Below, piece after piece: positions 35,768 through 44,656 of a stretch of DNA of 64,000 bases; positions within the stretch are counted from its first letter, which is position 1; the number at the start of each line of letters is the position of its first letter. The position numbers and the translations under genes are program-made. The DNA is taken from positions 310,001 to 374,000 of the forward strand of contig NZ_JACJUV010000001.1 in NCBI RefSeq assembly GCF_014218805.1, written 5' to 3'. The stretch comes from Teredinibacter franksiae. Lineage in GTDB: Bacteria > Pseudomonadota > Gammaproteobacteria > Pseudomonadales > Cellvibrionaceae. Below the pieces are notes generated by a model that was not told the origin of the DNA, searched no databases, and worked only from the letters and a program-made list of their open reading frames with translations.

Positions 35768-36586
35768 ATGACACTGGACATCGAGGCTCTGCTTAAGCAA
35801 GCCCCCGAATTGATTGTTACCTATGGAATAAAGATCGTTCTCGCAATTGTTATTTATATTGTGGGTAAATGGCTGGCAGGGCTCTTATCTAAGCTACTTG
35901 AAAAAGGCATGAACGCCCGTAATATCGACCCAACCATTTGCAATTTTACAAAAAATATCACTTATTACGTACTCGTCGCACTCGTTTTTATCACCGTACT
36001 TGGGCAAATTGGCGTCCAAACAGCCTCTTTCGTCGCGGTTGTAGGTGCTGCGGGCTTAGCGGTTGGCCTAGCGCTTCAAGGGTCTCTAGCCAATTTTGCA
36101 GCGGGTGTTTTACTGGTGTTGTTTCGTCCGTTAAAAATTGGCGACTACGTGGAAGCTGGCGGCACCTCTGGCACGGTAAAAGAAATATCCATTTTCTGCA
36201 CCATAATGACCACCCCCGACAACAAAACCGTCATCGTGCCCAACTCCGGCATCATGGGCGGCAATATTATCAACTACTCCACCCAGGAAAAGCGCCGGGT
36301 CGATTTTATTGTCGGCGTCGCCTACTCAGCAAACCTCGATACTGTGCGTAAAGAGCTTCAAGCCATTGCCAGCGAAGATGAACGCATTCTTCAGGATCAC
36401 GATGTAACGATTGGCGTGGCTGCATTAGCCGATTCCTCCGTTAATTTCGCTTTCCGCGTATGGGTTAACAGCGCCAACTACTGGGGCGTTTTCTTCGAAA
36501 CCAATGAGAAGATCAAGAAGCGCTTCGACGCTCAAGGCATTCAAATACCCTTCCCGCAAATGGACATTCATATCGCAAAAGAATAA
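35768..36586 (+). CDS. mscS: Small-conductance mechanosensitive channel MscS
   Basis: A 272-residue inner-membrane channel that opens under osmotic downshock. It has three N-terminal helices, the pore helix rich in Gly/Ala (GAAGLAVGLALQGSLANFAAG), then the beta domain (FRPLKIGDYVEAGGTSGTV, TIMTTPDNKTVIVPNS) and an alpha/beta C-terminal cage. The length is near that of E. coli MscS (286). SD AAGGA is present. Confidence 0.93.
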   Translation: MTLDIEALLKQAPELIVTYGIKIVLAIVIYIVGKWLAGLLSKLLEKGMNARNIDPTICNFTKNITYYVLVALVFITVLGQIGVQTASFVAVVGAAGLAVGLALQGSLANFAAGVLLVLFRPLKIGDYVEAGGTSGTVKEISIFCTIMTTPDNKTVIVPNSGIMGGNIINYSTQEKRRVDFIVGVAYSANLDTVRKELQAIASEDERILQDHDVTIGVAALADSSVNFAFRVWVNSANYWGVFFETNEKIKKRFDAQGIQIPFPQMDIHIAKE

Positions 36587-36600
36587 ATTCCTCGCGCGCC

Positions 36601-36632
36601 CGGTTTAGCCGCCTGTTTTGGTGGCTAAACCG
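36601..36632 (+). terminator. 13-bp stem hairpin after mscS
   Basis: CGGTTTAGCCGCC pairs with GGTGGCTAAACCG (one G-T wobble) around TGTTTT. It lacks a following T tract, so it is a candidate terminator or 3' stabiliser only. Confidence 0.5.
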
Positions 36633-36696
36633 TATCCAAGACCACCCTCCAAGCTTTATTTTTGACACAAATTCCGATTTCTAACACCTCTGCCCA

Positions 36697-36710
36697 TTGA
36701 CTCAAGTCAA
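36697..36710. promoter_or_regulatory. FNR/Anr-like box upstream of nrdJa
   Basis: TTGACTCAAGTCAA fits the TTGAC-N4-GTCAA variant of the FNR/Anr/Dnr site (consensus TTGAT-N4-ATCAA). It is centred about 73 bases before the nrdJa ATG. A -41.5 placement would put the transcript start near 36745. Oxygen or nitric-oxide control is inferred. Confidence 0.5.
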
Positions 36711-36776
36711 CAAGCTGCGATTAAATACGCGCTTCAATAGCGGCACCTTAAAAACCACAACATATTGGGATCGGGA

Positions 36777-38924
36777 ATGACCAATACCACTACAAATAGT
36801 TCTTTGAGCACATCAATCAACAATGAAAAACACGCCAAACCCAAGCTGCAAGCGGCCTCGGCAGACATATGGGACAAGAAATATCGACTAAAAGACGCAC
36901 ACGGAACACCCGTCGATAACGATATTAAGGGCACCTACGCACGGGTGGCCAAAGCGCTGGCAGAACAAGAGCCAAAGCGCAAAAAATACTGGGAAGAACA
37001 GTTTCTCTGGGCCTTGGAAAACGGCGCAATTCCAGCCGGGCGTATCATCTCCAACGCTGGCGCCAGCCAATACAAACCGGCCACCTCCACCATCAACTGT
37101 ACGGTGTCCGGCACCATTCAGGATTCCATGCAGGGCATCTTGCAAAAGAACCTAGAAGCAGGCCTAACACTGAAGGCTGGCTGCGGCATTGGATACGAAT
37201 TTTCTACCCTACGCCCTAAGGGCGCGTACGTTTCCGGCGCTGGTGCATACACCTCCGGCCCGCTGTCGTTTATGGATATATTCGACAAAATGTGCTTTAC
37301 CGTATCCTCCGCAGGCGGGCGCCGCGGCGCGCAAATGGCCACGTTCGATGTTCATCACCCCGATGTTCAGGATTTTGTTAAGGCCAAGCGCGAAGACGGC
37401 AAGTTGCGTCAGTTCAACTTAAGTCTGCTGATAACCGACGACTTCATCACGGCGGTTAAAGAAGACACCCTGTGGCCACTGTCATTCCCTATGTCCGACA
37501 AAGACATGGAGCACATGCCCATCGATTTGAACGACGCCGAGCAGGTGCACTGGCGACGAGTGTCCAATGCAGAAAATTACATTACCAATGACGAAGGCCT
37601 AACCGCCTGTCGCATCTACCGAAAAATACCCGCGAGTCGCCTGTGGAACCAGATTATGAGTTCCACCTACGATTATGCCGAGCCCGGCTTTATTCTTATC
37701 GACAAGGTCAATCACCAGAATAACAACTGGTTTTGTGAAAACATTCGCGCCACAAACCCCTGCGGTGAGCAACCTCTGCCCGCCTACGGCAGCTGTTTGC
37801 TCGGCTCGGTAAACCTCACGCTTTTTGTCGAAAACCCGTTTACCGAAGACGCTCGCTTCGACTGGGACCGTTACCGTAAAGTGGTCGCCACGTTCACTCG
37901 CATGTTAGATAACGTCGTAGAAATTAATGGCCTCGCACTCGAACAGCAACAGGCTGAAATTAAGAGTAAGCGTCGCCACGGCATGGGTTTCCTTGGCCTT
38001 GGTTCCACTTTAGCCCTACTGGGTATTTCTTATGGTAGCTCCGCGTCTATTGCGTTCACCGAGCAAGTTAGCCGTGAATTAGCGATAACGGGCTGGCAGC
38101 AAGGTGTTGAACTGGCCAAAGAAAAAGGTATGGCACCAAAACTAGCCGAAGAAATTGAAGTAACCGAAGCCATGCTGCAGCAACGACCAGAAATGGTAAA
38201 AGACGGTATTAAAGCGGGTGATAAGGTTACAGGGCGTATTTTGCTCAGCCGCTATAGCAAGTACATGCAAAACCTAGGAGAAGAAGCGCCAGAGTTGATC
38301 AACGAGATCGCTGAACACGGCAGCCGCTTCACGCATCATTCGTCCATTGCGCCCACAGGCACTATATCGCTGTCTTTGGCCAATAACGCGAGTAACGGTA
38401 TCGAACCCAGTTTTGCCCACCACTATGCGCGCAATGTTATTCGCGAGGGCCGTAAAACCAAGGAAAAAGTGGATGTGTTTTCCTACGAGCTGCTGGCCTA
38501 TCGCCACCTTGTCGATACCGACGCAACGCCAACCAACCTTCCCGACTACTTTGTCAGTGCCGACAGCGTTACGCCACAGCAGCACGTAGACGTTCAGGCA
38601 GCCGCGCAAAAGTGGGTAGATTCCTCCATATCCAAAACCATCAATGTACCTACCAACATAGCTTACGACGCGTTCAAGGATATTTACCTGTACGCCTACG
38701 AAAAAGGCTTAAAGGGCTGTACCACCTTCCGCTTTAACCCCGAAGCCTTCCAAGGCGTTCTGGTAAAAGAAGAAGACCTAGCCAACACCACCTACTGCTT
38801 TGAGCTGGAAGACGGTACAAAACTGGAATTGAAAGGTAACGAAACAGTCGAATATGACGGCGAACAGCATAGCGCCGCCAACCTGTACGACGCCCTTAAA
38901 GAAGGCTATTACGGAAAATTCTAA
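36777..38924 (+). CDS. nrdJa: Class II ribonucleotide reductase, large catalytic part NrdJa
   Basis: An adenosylcobalamin-dependent reductase that makes dNTPs with or without oxygen. It has 715 residues from ATG 36777. Visible are the active-site cysteine in STINCTVSG, the loop NPCGEQPLPAYGSCLLG, and ATFDVHHPDVQDF. The chain ends after the barrel; the C-terminal zinc and redox-cysteine module is encoded by the next gene, as in Pseudomonas aeruginosa NrdJa/NrdJb. No cobalamin riboswitch motif is seen upstream. Confidence 0.93.
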   Translation: MTNTTTNSSLSTSINNEKHAKPKLQAASADIWDKKYRLKDAHGTPVDNDIKGTYARVAKALAEQEPKRKKYWEEQFLWALENGAIPAGRIISNAGASQYKPATSTINCTVSGTIQDSMQGILQKNLEAGLTLKAGCGIGYEFSTLRPKGAYVSGAGAYTSGPLSFMDIFDKMCFTVSSAGGRRGAQMATFDVHHPDVQDFVKAKREDGKLRQFNLSLLITDDFITAVKEDTLWPLSFPMSDKDMEHMPIDLNDAEQVHWRRVSNAENYITNDEGLTACRIYRKIPASRLWNQIMSSTYDYAEPGFILIDKVNHQNNNWFCENIRATNPCGEQPLPAYGSCLLGSVNLTLFVENPFTEDARFDWDRYRKVVATFTRMLDNVVEINGLALEQQQAEIKSKRRHGMGFLGLGSTLALLGISYGSSASIAFTEQVSRELAITGWQQGVELAKEKGMAPKLAEEIEVTEAMLQQRPEMVKDGIKAGDKVTGRILLSRYSKYMQNLGEEAPELINEIAEHGSRFTHHSSIAPTGTISLSLANNASNGIEPSFAHHYARNVIREGRKTKEKVDVFSYELLAYRHLVDTDATPTNLPDYFVSADSVTPQQHVDVQAAAQKWVDSSISKTINVPTNIAYDAFKDIYLYAYEKGLKGCTTFRFNPEAFQGVLVKEEDLANTTYCFELEDGTKLELKGNETVEYDGEQHSAANLYDALKEGYYGKF

Positions 38925-39613
38925 TGAGCACAAACACAGTCACAATCGAGAAAAAAATTACCGGCTACTCTATTCAAAAGGAAAAGGCCGAAACCGAAGT
39001 GCAAACAGAGCCCACAGAACCTGCAATCGAGCATATGCACGAGAACGTAGGTCGCCCAGAAATACTGCTGGGCTCCACCTACAAAATCAAAACCCCGCTG
39101 TCGGACCATGCGCTGTATATCACCATAAACGACATTATCCTTAACCCCGACACCAACCATGAAGTGCGTAGACCCTTTGAGATATTCATTAACTCAAAAA
39201 ATATGGATCACTTTCAGTGGGTTGTGGCACTTACCCGCGTCATTTCAGCGGTTTTCCGCAAAGGCGGCGATGTTACCTTCCTTGCGGAGGAACTTATGGC
39301 GGTGTTTGACCCAAAAGGCGGTTACTTCAAATCGGGCGGGCGCTTTATGCCTTCACTGGTTGCAGAAATTGGCGACGCCATTCAAACCCACATGAAAACT
39401 ATCGGCTTAGTGAAAACCGAAGAGCTTTCTGGGATACAAAAACAGATTCTGGCGGAAAAACACGCCGAATACGAAGCAGAACGCGGAAAGAAGTCTGTCG
39501 AGGGCGAGTTTCCTGAAAGTGCGCAGCTGTGTATGAAGTGTTATACCAAAGCCATGATTCTTATGGATGGCTGTATGACCTGCCTAAGCTGTGGCAGTTC
39601 CAAGTGTGGTTAA
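38924..39613 (+). CDS. nrdJb: Class II ribonucleotide reductase, C-terminal part NrdJb
   Basis: A 229-residue TSCPD-type protein that supplies the missing C-terminal domain of NrdJ. The body has LLGSTYKIKTPLSDHALYITIND and IGDAIQTHMKTIGL; the end has two cysteine pairs (LCMKCYTKAMILMDGCMTCLSCGSSKCG region) for zinc and for reduction of the active site. Its ATG overlaps the nrdJa stop by one base (TAATG), giving equal synthesis. Confidence 0.92.
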   Translation: MSTNTVTIEKKITGYSIQKEKAETEVQTEPTEPAIEHMHENVGRPEILLGSTYKIKTPLSDHALYITINDIILNPDTNHEVRRPFEIFINSKNMDHFQWVVALTRVISAVFRKGGDVTFLAEELMAVFDPKGGYFKSGGRFMPSLVAEIGDAIQTHMKTIGLVKTEELSGIQKQILAEKHAEYEAERGKKSVEGEFPESAQLCMKCYTKAMILMDGCMTCLSCGSSKCG

Positions 39614-39859
39614 GCGCTAAGAACGGTTAAGCCATAAGAAGATTAAACCACAGCCTCGCTTCGGGTTTAAATTTCATGCATTAGCCCCAATCTATAGCGT
39701 TAGAACAGGGAACCCAAAACAATTTCTGGTGCCTAAACACCTGAACTTTAAAGGGTTTTCTGCCCCTGCAGGCACTCATGAAATGTCTAAATTACTATAG
39801 ACAGACCCTAATGGGGCTTTGTATCATGAACCGAAAATAACCTCACTCGGAGTTGGATA

Positions 39860-40510
39860 ATGCAAGAACTTTACACACAATCCTCGGCTGGTATTTCCTC
39901 ACTGGAAGTCAGTAAGGTTTTGCGTAATACCTATGCACTGTTGGCTATGACCGTAGCCTTTAGCGCCGTTACCGCCGCTATATCCATGGCCATTAACTTT
40001 CCTTACATGGGCCTTTGGATGTTGCTCCCCTATATGGGGCTGCTCTATGCCGTTGAAAAAACTAAAAATGGCCCAGCCGGGCTTTTTTGGGTGTTTGCCC
40101 TCACCGGTTACATGGGTCTTACCCTTGGCCCCATGCTCAGTTTTTCCATCGGTATGTCTGGCTATGAGCCACTCATTATGGCCTTAGGCGGCACCGCGTT
40201 AATTTTCTTTGGTCTGTCTGGCTATGTGCTAGTTACCCGCAAAGATATGAGCTTTTTAACCGGCTTTATCATGACCGGTTTTATCGTGGCCTTCATCGCT
40301 ATGCTGGCAGCGGCCTTCCTGAACATCAGCGGCCTCTCACTGGCCGTTAGCTGTATGTTCCTAGTGCTGTCTTCACTGCTGATTATGTGGCAAACCAGCG
40401 GCATTATTCACGGCGGCGAAACCAACTACATCTCTGCAACCGTTACGCTTTATGTCAGCCTTTACAATATTTTCACCATATTGTTGAGTTTCTTGACCGG
40501 TCGCGACTAA
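39860..40510 (+). CDS. yccA: Bax inhibitor-1 family membrane protein YccA
   Basis: A 216-residue inner-membrane protein with seven hydrophobic segments, a modulator of FtsH proteolysis in E. coli. The start MQELYTQSSAGISSLEVSKVLRNTYALLA and the C-terminal SLYNIFTILLSFLTGRD are typical for this subgroup. GGAGTTGG precedes the ATG. As in Pseudomonas it lies before tusDCB, but a terminator stands between them. Confidence 0.92.
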   Translation: MQELYTQSSAGISSLEVSKVLRNTYALLAMTVAFSAVTAAISMAINFPYMGLWMLLPYMGLLYAVEKTKNGPAGLFWVFALTGYMGLTLGPMLSFSIGMSGYEPLIMALGGTALIFFGLSGYVLVTRKDMSFLTGFIMTGFIVAFIAMLAAAFLNISGLSLAVSCMFLVLSSLLIMWQTSGIIHGGETNYISATVTLYVSLYNIFTILLSFLTGRD

Positions 40511-40531
40511 TTATTTGTACCCTACTAATTA

Positions 40532-40559
40532 ACGGCTCCGCTCTTGCGGGGCCGTTTTT
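40532..40559 (+). terminator. yccA terminator
   Basis: ACGGCTCCGC-tctt-GCGGGGCCGT with five T following. A strong intrinsic terminator 22 bases after the yccA stop. Confidence 0.9.
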
Positions 40560-40584
40560 GTTTAAGCCCTGTGTGCCCTAATCA

Positions 40585-40932
40585 GTGAAATATTTAATCG
40601 TTGTTAACGCCCCCCCCGGCTCGGTTTCATCCGCGCAAGCGCTGGCCTTCGCCAACGCACTGCTGAACAAACAACACACTATCGAAACGTTGTTCTTTGT
40701 TGATGAGGGCGTAAAAAATGCTGAGGATCATCCGTGGGCACAATTTTTAAGGGAACGCCAATTAACGGCAACGATTTGCGTAAACTCTGTTGAAGCATAC
40801 CTTCCCGATTATTCCAGCAACGCCCATAACCCCTTTCAAATTGCAGGTATGGCGCAACTGGCAGCGGCATTGGCTAGCTGCGATCGCACGCTAACCTTTG
40901 GCTCACGAACAGACCAGGGTGCCGCCACATGA
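40585..40932 (+). CDS. tusD: Sulfurtransferase complex subunit TusD
   Basis: Part of the TusBCD sulfur relay that carries persulfide to TusE and MnmA for 2-thiouridine in tRNA. It has 115 residues and a GTG start. The probable catalytic cysteine lies in TATICVNSVEAY; the end FGSRTDQGAAT is slightly divergent. Overlaps tusC by four bases. Confidence 0.85.
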   Translation: MKYLIVVNAPPGSVSSAQALAFANALLNKQHTIETLFFVDEGVKNAEDHPWAQFLRERQLTATICVNSVEAYLPDYSSNAHNPFQIAGMAQLAAALASCDRTLTFGSRTDQGAAT

Positions 40933-41243
40933 ACAATACCCTTATCACCCTAAGCCCAAAAACCAGCAAGCATCAAATTCAGGCGGCCTTTGATGCTGCA
41001 ACCACCCTTCTTATTTTTGATCAAAACGTTCAGCTTTTTATACTCGCAGATTCAAACGCGGCGAGTAGCGAGGCGTTTGTGAAAACAATTGAACCAATAC
41101 TGCAGAAATTCTGCCAAAATTTCGATTCCGTGAACATCTTTTGCGTAAGCCGTAATCCAGTTGGTCTGCTAAAAACGATTCCCTGTAATAATGAACAATG
41201 GAACAACCACCTGCATGCGGCCAGTGCCGTATTAAATTTTTAG
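40929..41243 (+). CDS. tusC: Sulfurtransferase complex subunit TusC
   Basis: A 104-residue DsrF-like member of the TusBCD hexamer. The family pattern QAAFDAATTLLIFDQNVQLFIL is seen early. The protein is a little shorter than E. coli TusC (119) and divergent, so the assignment rests partly on its place between tusD and tusB. Confidence 0.75.
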   Translation: MNNTLITLSPKTSKHQIQAAFDAATTLLIFDQNVQLFILADSNAASSEAFVKTIEPILQKFCQNFDSVNIFCVSRNPVGLLKTIPCNNEQWNNHLHAASAVLNF

Positions 41244-41257
41244 GGCTCCCCCCAACC

Positions 41258-41533
41258 ATGCTTCACCTGCTAAATTTTGAACAATGCCTACCGACAAGTG
41301 AGCAACTCGTTCTGCTGGTAAATAGTATTTCGGTAGACACCGATACCGTTGTTTTTATGAATACCCCCAAAAACAACAGCGCTAACGCCTCCATAGAAGC
41401 CATTATTACCACCGGATGCGATTTTTACAGCCTGCGCGAACTGTCAGATGTCTCCTTGCCTATACCCACTATAACAATGGACGATCTGGTCAATTTAACC
41501 GAAACCCATAACCCTATTAATAGCTGGTACTAA
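41258..41533 (+). CDS. tusB: Sulfurtransferase complex subunit TusB
   Basis: A 91-residue DsrH-like subunit of TusBCD. It starts MLHLLNF at ATG 41258; an upstream ATG at 41198 overlaps tusC and adds unrelated residues. Sequence similarity is weak, as usual for TusB, so length and order carry the call. The gene is followed by trmA and not by tusE, which in Pseudomonas comes next. Confidence 0.75.
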   Translation: MLHLLNFEQCLPTSEQLVLLVNSISVDTDTVVFMNTPKNNSANASIEAIITTGCDFYSLRELSDVSLPIPTITMDDLVNLTETHNPINSWY

Positions 41534-41537
41534 CGTA

Positions 41538-42635
41538 ATGCAACCGAGCGATTCAGACAATACGAGCGCCTACCAAATACAGCTCAACGAAAAAACAGAA
41601 AAAACAACCTTAGAATTTGCAGAGTATTCAGCACCAGAACTTGAGGTTTTCCCCTCCCCGCCTTCGCATTTTCGCATGCGGGCCGAATTCAAAATGTGGT
41701 ACGACAAAGAAACAGAGCGTGTCAGCTATGCCATGCACCAACCCGGTATAGCGAACAAACACTTTACCATTAATGATTTCCCCATCGGCTCTACCACCAT
41801 TAACGCACTTATGCCGCAGCTGCTTGATAGGCTAAATACTAATGAAATATTGAAACGAAAGTTATTCCAGGGTGAGTTTTTAACTTCCACAACCGGGGAG
41901 GCGCTGATATCACTGATCTACCACAAGCCTCTCGACAACACCTGGGAAAAAGAAGCCGAGCAATTAGCCTCTCAACTTAAGTGCAGCGTGATAGGGCGTA
42001 GCCGAAAACAAAAAACGGTTATTGGTTCGGATTCGGTCACAGAAACCTTTACCGTAGATGGCCAAGCGTATCGATATCAACAGGTAGAAAATAGCTTTAC
42101 GCAGCCCAATGCTGTCGTATGCCAGCAGATGCTAAATTGGGCCGTTGATGCTGTACAGGGTATTGGAGGAGACTTACTAGAACTGTATTGCGGTAATGGA
42201 AACTTCACCCTGCCGTTATCGAAAAAATTTGACAAGGTATTAGCCACAGAGATTTCGAAAACGTCTGTAAAATCGGCGCTGTACAATATGGCGGAAAATC
42301 AGTGCCACAATATAACGGTTGTACGCATGTCGAGCGAAGAGTTCACCCAGGCGCTTAATAAAGAACGCCCGTTTCGCAGGCTTAAAGATGTCGACTTAGA
42401 CAGCTACGCATTCTCGACCATTTTCGTAGACCCCCCAAGAGCTGGGCTCGACCCCGCAACAGAAGCCCTAGCGGCTCGATTCGATAATATTCTCTACATT
42501 TCCTGTAACCCAGAGACACTCAAACAGAACGTCGCGGCATTGAATAATACCCACCGCATCTGCAAGTTGGCATTGTTCGACCAATTCCCCTATACCGAAC
42601 ATCGAGAATGCGGGGTACTACTGCAGAAAAGATAA
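41538..42635 (+). CDS. trmA: tRNA (uracil-54-C5)-methyltransferase
   Basis: Makes ribothymidine at tRNA position 54. The 365-residue length matches E. coli TrmA (366). Motifs: SFRMRAEFK-like SHFRMRAEFKMW, SAM motif ELYCGNGNFTLPL, VDPPRAGLD, and the nucleophilic cysteine in YISCNPETL. It begins four bases after tusB, so two tRNA-modification functions seem to share one transcript. Confidence 0.94.
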   Translation: MQPSDSDNTSAYQIQLNEKTEKTTLEFAEYSAPELEVFPSPPSHFRMRAEFKMWYDKETERVSYAMHQPGIANKHFTINDFPIGSTTINALMPQLLDRLNTNEILKRKLFQGEFLTSTTGEALISLIYHKPLDNTWEKEAEQLASQLKCSVIGRSRKQKTVIGSDSVTETFTVDGQAYRYQQVENSFTQPNAVVCQQMLNWAVDAVQGIGGDLLELYCGNGNFTLPLSKKFDKVLATEISKTSVKSALYNMAENQCHNITVVRMSSEEFTQALNKERPFRRLKDVDLDSYAFSTIFVDPPRAGLDPATEALAARFDNILYISCNPETLKQNVAALNNTHRICKLALFDQFPYTEHRECGVLLQKR

Positions 42636-42646
42636 AGGTTTACACG

Positions 42647-43129
42647 CTACAGCGTAAGAATATGGTCTCGGTAGCGCTGCTGTCGCTCTAAGTAAGTCTT
42701 CGCCGAAGAAACAATAAAATCGCGATACTGACGTTCCTGTTCGAGGCGTTCGCGATCAAAATTCAATTTCTTTTTCGTTGGTAGTGCTTTCCATTCGGCC
42801 AAAATGGGGATATGTGAAGTTGCCTGAGCCAACTTATAGAAAGACGCATAGCGCTGCTTTTCGTCGTCGGGCAATTGCAGGCTTTCCATCAAAACGCAGG
42901 TTCTTATGCAGGCTTCCGTGAGCGTGACCTGATCCTCTAACGTGGCCCGCAATAACACCTCAATGCTGTTGAGATTTTTCTCCCGATCAACCCGTAATTC
43001 TTTTTTTTGTACAGCGCGTTGCTTATCTCGCTGTACATTTCGCAGGTAAAGCTTCCAGTGTAAGTAGCCCGCAATACCCGCCAGCAGTAAAATGACAAAA
43101 ACGGCTGTACTTATTAAATAACTCAACAC
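42647..43129 (-). CDS. DUF2489 membrane-anchored protein
   Basis: A 160-residue protein with one N-terminal helix (about 5-25) and a helical cytoplasmic part containing TLTEACIRTCVLMESL and FYKLAQATSHIPILAEWKALP, the DUF2489 pattern. Its function is unknown. It lies two bases after rmuC on the same strand and converges on trmA. Confidence 0.8.
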   Translation of the reverse strand: MLSYLISTAVFVILLLAGIAGYLHWKLYLRNVQRDKQRAVQKKELRVDREKNLNSIEVLLRATLEDQVTLTEACIRTCVLMESLQLPDDEKQRYASFYKLAQATSHIPILAEWKALPTKKKLNFDRERLEQERQYRDFIVSSAKTYLERQQRYRDHILTL

Positions 43130-43131
43130 AA

Positions 43132-44577
43132 TTAACCCTTTTCCGTAGAGTGATCGTTCGTGGGTAGAGCCTCATCGTCCATCGGCTCTAGCGCCTCCAA
43201 CTTAATTGATTCGGGAATATTACGGCTGGTTTTCGCGCCCAAATCACGAAGGTGCTCGACCCGCCTAACAAGATTCCCCCTGCCGTCACTGAGGCGCTTA
43301 CGCGTTGTTTCATAGGCCTCCGATGCTTTCTCAAGGAACTTTCCAATATCGTCAATCGAAGCCAGCAACAGCACAAACTGGTCATAGAGCTTACCTGCGC
43401 TTTTTGCTATTTCTTCTGCGTTATTGTTTTGTTTTTCATAACGCCACAAGGTTTCCACCGTGCGCAGTGCAACCATTAAACTCGATGGACTCACCAACAC
43501 AATATTTTTATCGTAGGCTTCTTTAAATAATGCTGGAGCAGCCTGAATAGCGGCAACATACGCGGCCTCAACGGGAACAAAAATAAACACGAAATCGAGT
43601 GTGCGCACCCCCTCTAGTTGCTCATACTGTTTTAGCGACAAGCCTTTAATATGCGCGCGCAATGACTCCACATGGCGTTTTAGTGCAAGCTCCCGCTCGG
43701 CAACATCTTCCAAACTGCAGAAACGCTCGTAATCCACTAGCGATACCTTCGCATCCACCACTATATCCTTGCCCTCGGGAAGGTGAACGATAACATCGGG
43801 CTTGAATCGCTTACCAGCTTCACTTAAATGGGTTTTTTGCGTTTCATATTCACGCCCCTTTTCAAGGCCAGACTGCTCAAGAAGTCGCTCAAGAATTATT
43901 TCCCCCCAGCCCCCTTGCGCTTTATTGTCCCCTTTTAGCGCATGCGCTAAATTGTTTGCCTCGCCACTGATTTTCTGTGCTTGCTTTTGCAGTTCGGCAA
44001 TATGGCCAACCAATTGATTTCTTTCGCTATTCTCTTTGTGATACACATCTTCTACGCGCTTTTTAAAATCCTTTAATTGATCCTTAAAAGGCGTTAGTAC
44101 ATTTTCGATATTCAGCCGACTTGATTCCGAAAATTGCTTTTGCTTACTTTCGAATAACTTATTGGCCGCGAGTTCAAACTCCCCGAACAATTGGCGCTTG
44201 GTCTCCTCCAGCAGCAGCTTCTCCCGCGCTTGCTGCAATTGCTGCTCTTCAAGGCGTGTTTCCAATTGAATGCAGCGTGTCTTATACGTTGCAAAAGCCA
44301 ACAATTCTTTCCGGAGAGCGTCAAGCTGCTGCTGAGCGCCTTCCAGTGCTGTTTCGCGACGTACTGATGTTAGCTCTGTTTGCCGAAGCTGCTCTTCCAA
44401 CGTGTTCTCCCGCACCAAAGCCTGAGCCTGCAAAGAGCTAATAGCACTCGCCATATTCTGTTGGGCCGTTTTACTGGCCTGGCGTAGCCACATGAAAGCA
44501 ATTAGCAGGGTAATAAAAGCGGTTAACGCTGATACGGCCAAATAGTGGGCTAAAGGAAGTAACATTAAATCATTCAT
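43132..44577 (-). CDS. rmuC: DNA recombination protein RmuC
   Basis: A 481-residue protein with an N-terminal membrane helix (about 8-30), a long coiled coil (35-190, rich in Gln/Leu/Glu) and the RmuC nuclease-like core with QGGWGEIILERLLEQSGL, PDVIVHLPEGKDIVVDAKVSL (PD-(D/E)XK-like) and DFVFIFVPVEAAYVAA. RmuC limits inversions at short repeats in E. coli and has been linked to anti-phage activity. It diverges from murI. Confidence 0.92.
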   Translation of the reverse strand: MNDLMLLPLAHYLAVSALTAFITLLIAFMWLRQASKTAQQNMASAISSLQAQALVRENTLEEQLRQTELTSVRRETALEGAQQQLDALRKELLAFATYKTRCIQLETRLEEQQLQQAREKLLLEETKRQLFGEFELAANKLFESKQKQFSESSRLNIENVLTPFKDQLKDFKKRVEDVYHKENSERNQLVGHIAELQKQAQKISGEANNLAHALKGDNKAQGGWGEIILERLLEQSGLEKGREYETQKTHLSEAGKRFKPDVIVHLPEGKDIVVDAKVSLVDYERFCSLEDVAERELALKRHVESLRAHIKGLSLKQYEQLEGVRTLDFVFIFVPVEAAYVAAIQAAPALFKEAYDKNIVLVSPSSLMVALRTVETLWRYEKQNNNAEEIAKSAGKLYDQFVLLLASIDDIGKFLEKASEAYETTRKRLSDGRGNLVRRVEHLRDLGAKTSRNIPESIKLEALEPMDDEALPTNDHSTEKG

Positions 44578-44656
44578 AGGGTTTTTGTATCACACGTGAA
44601 AGCTTTGCTATTATCAGCGAGCAAACACTTCAGGTAAACAAGGTCTGCTTCACACC

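Noticed and set aside
36587..36776. Cobalamin riboswitch before nrdJa
   Set aside because: The B12-box type sequence and the expected multi-stem layout are not present; only a hairpin after mscS and an FNR-like box are seen.
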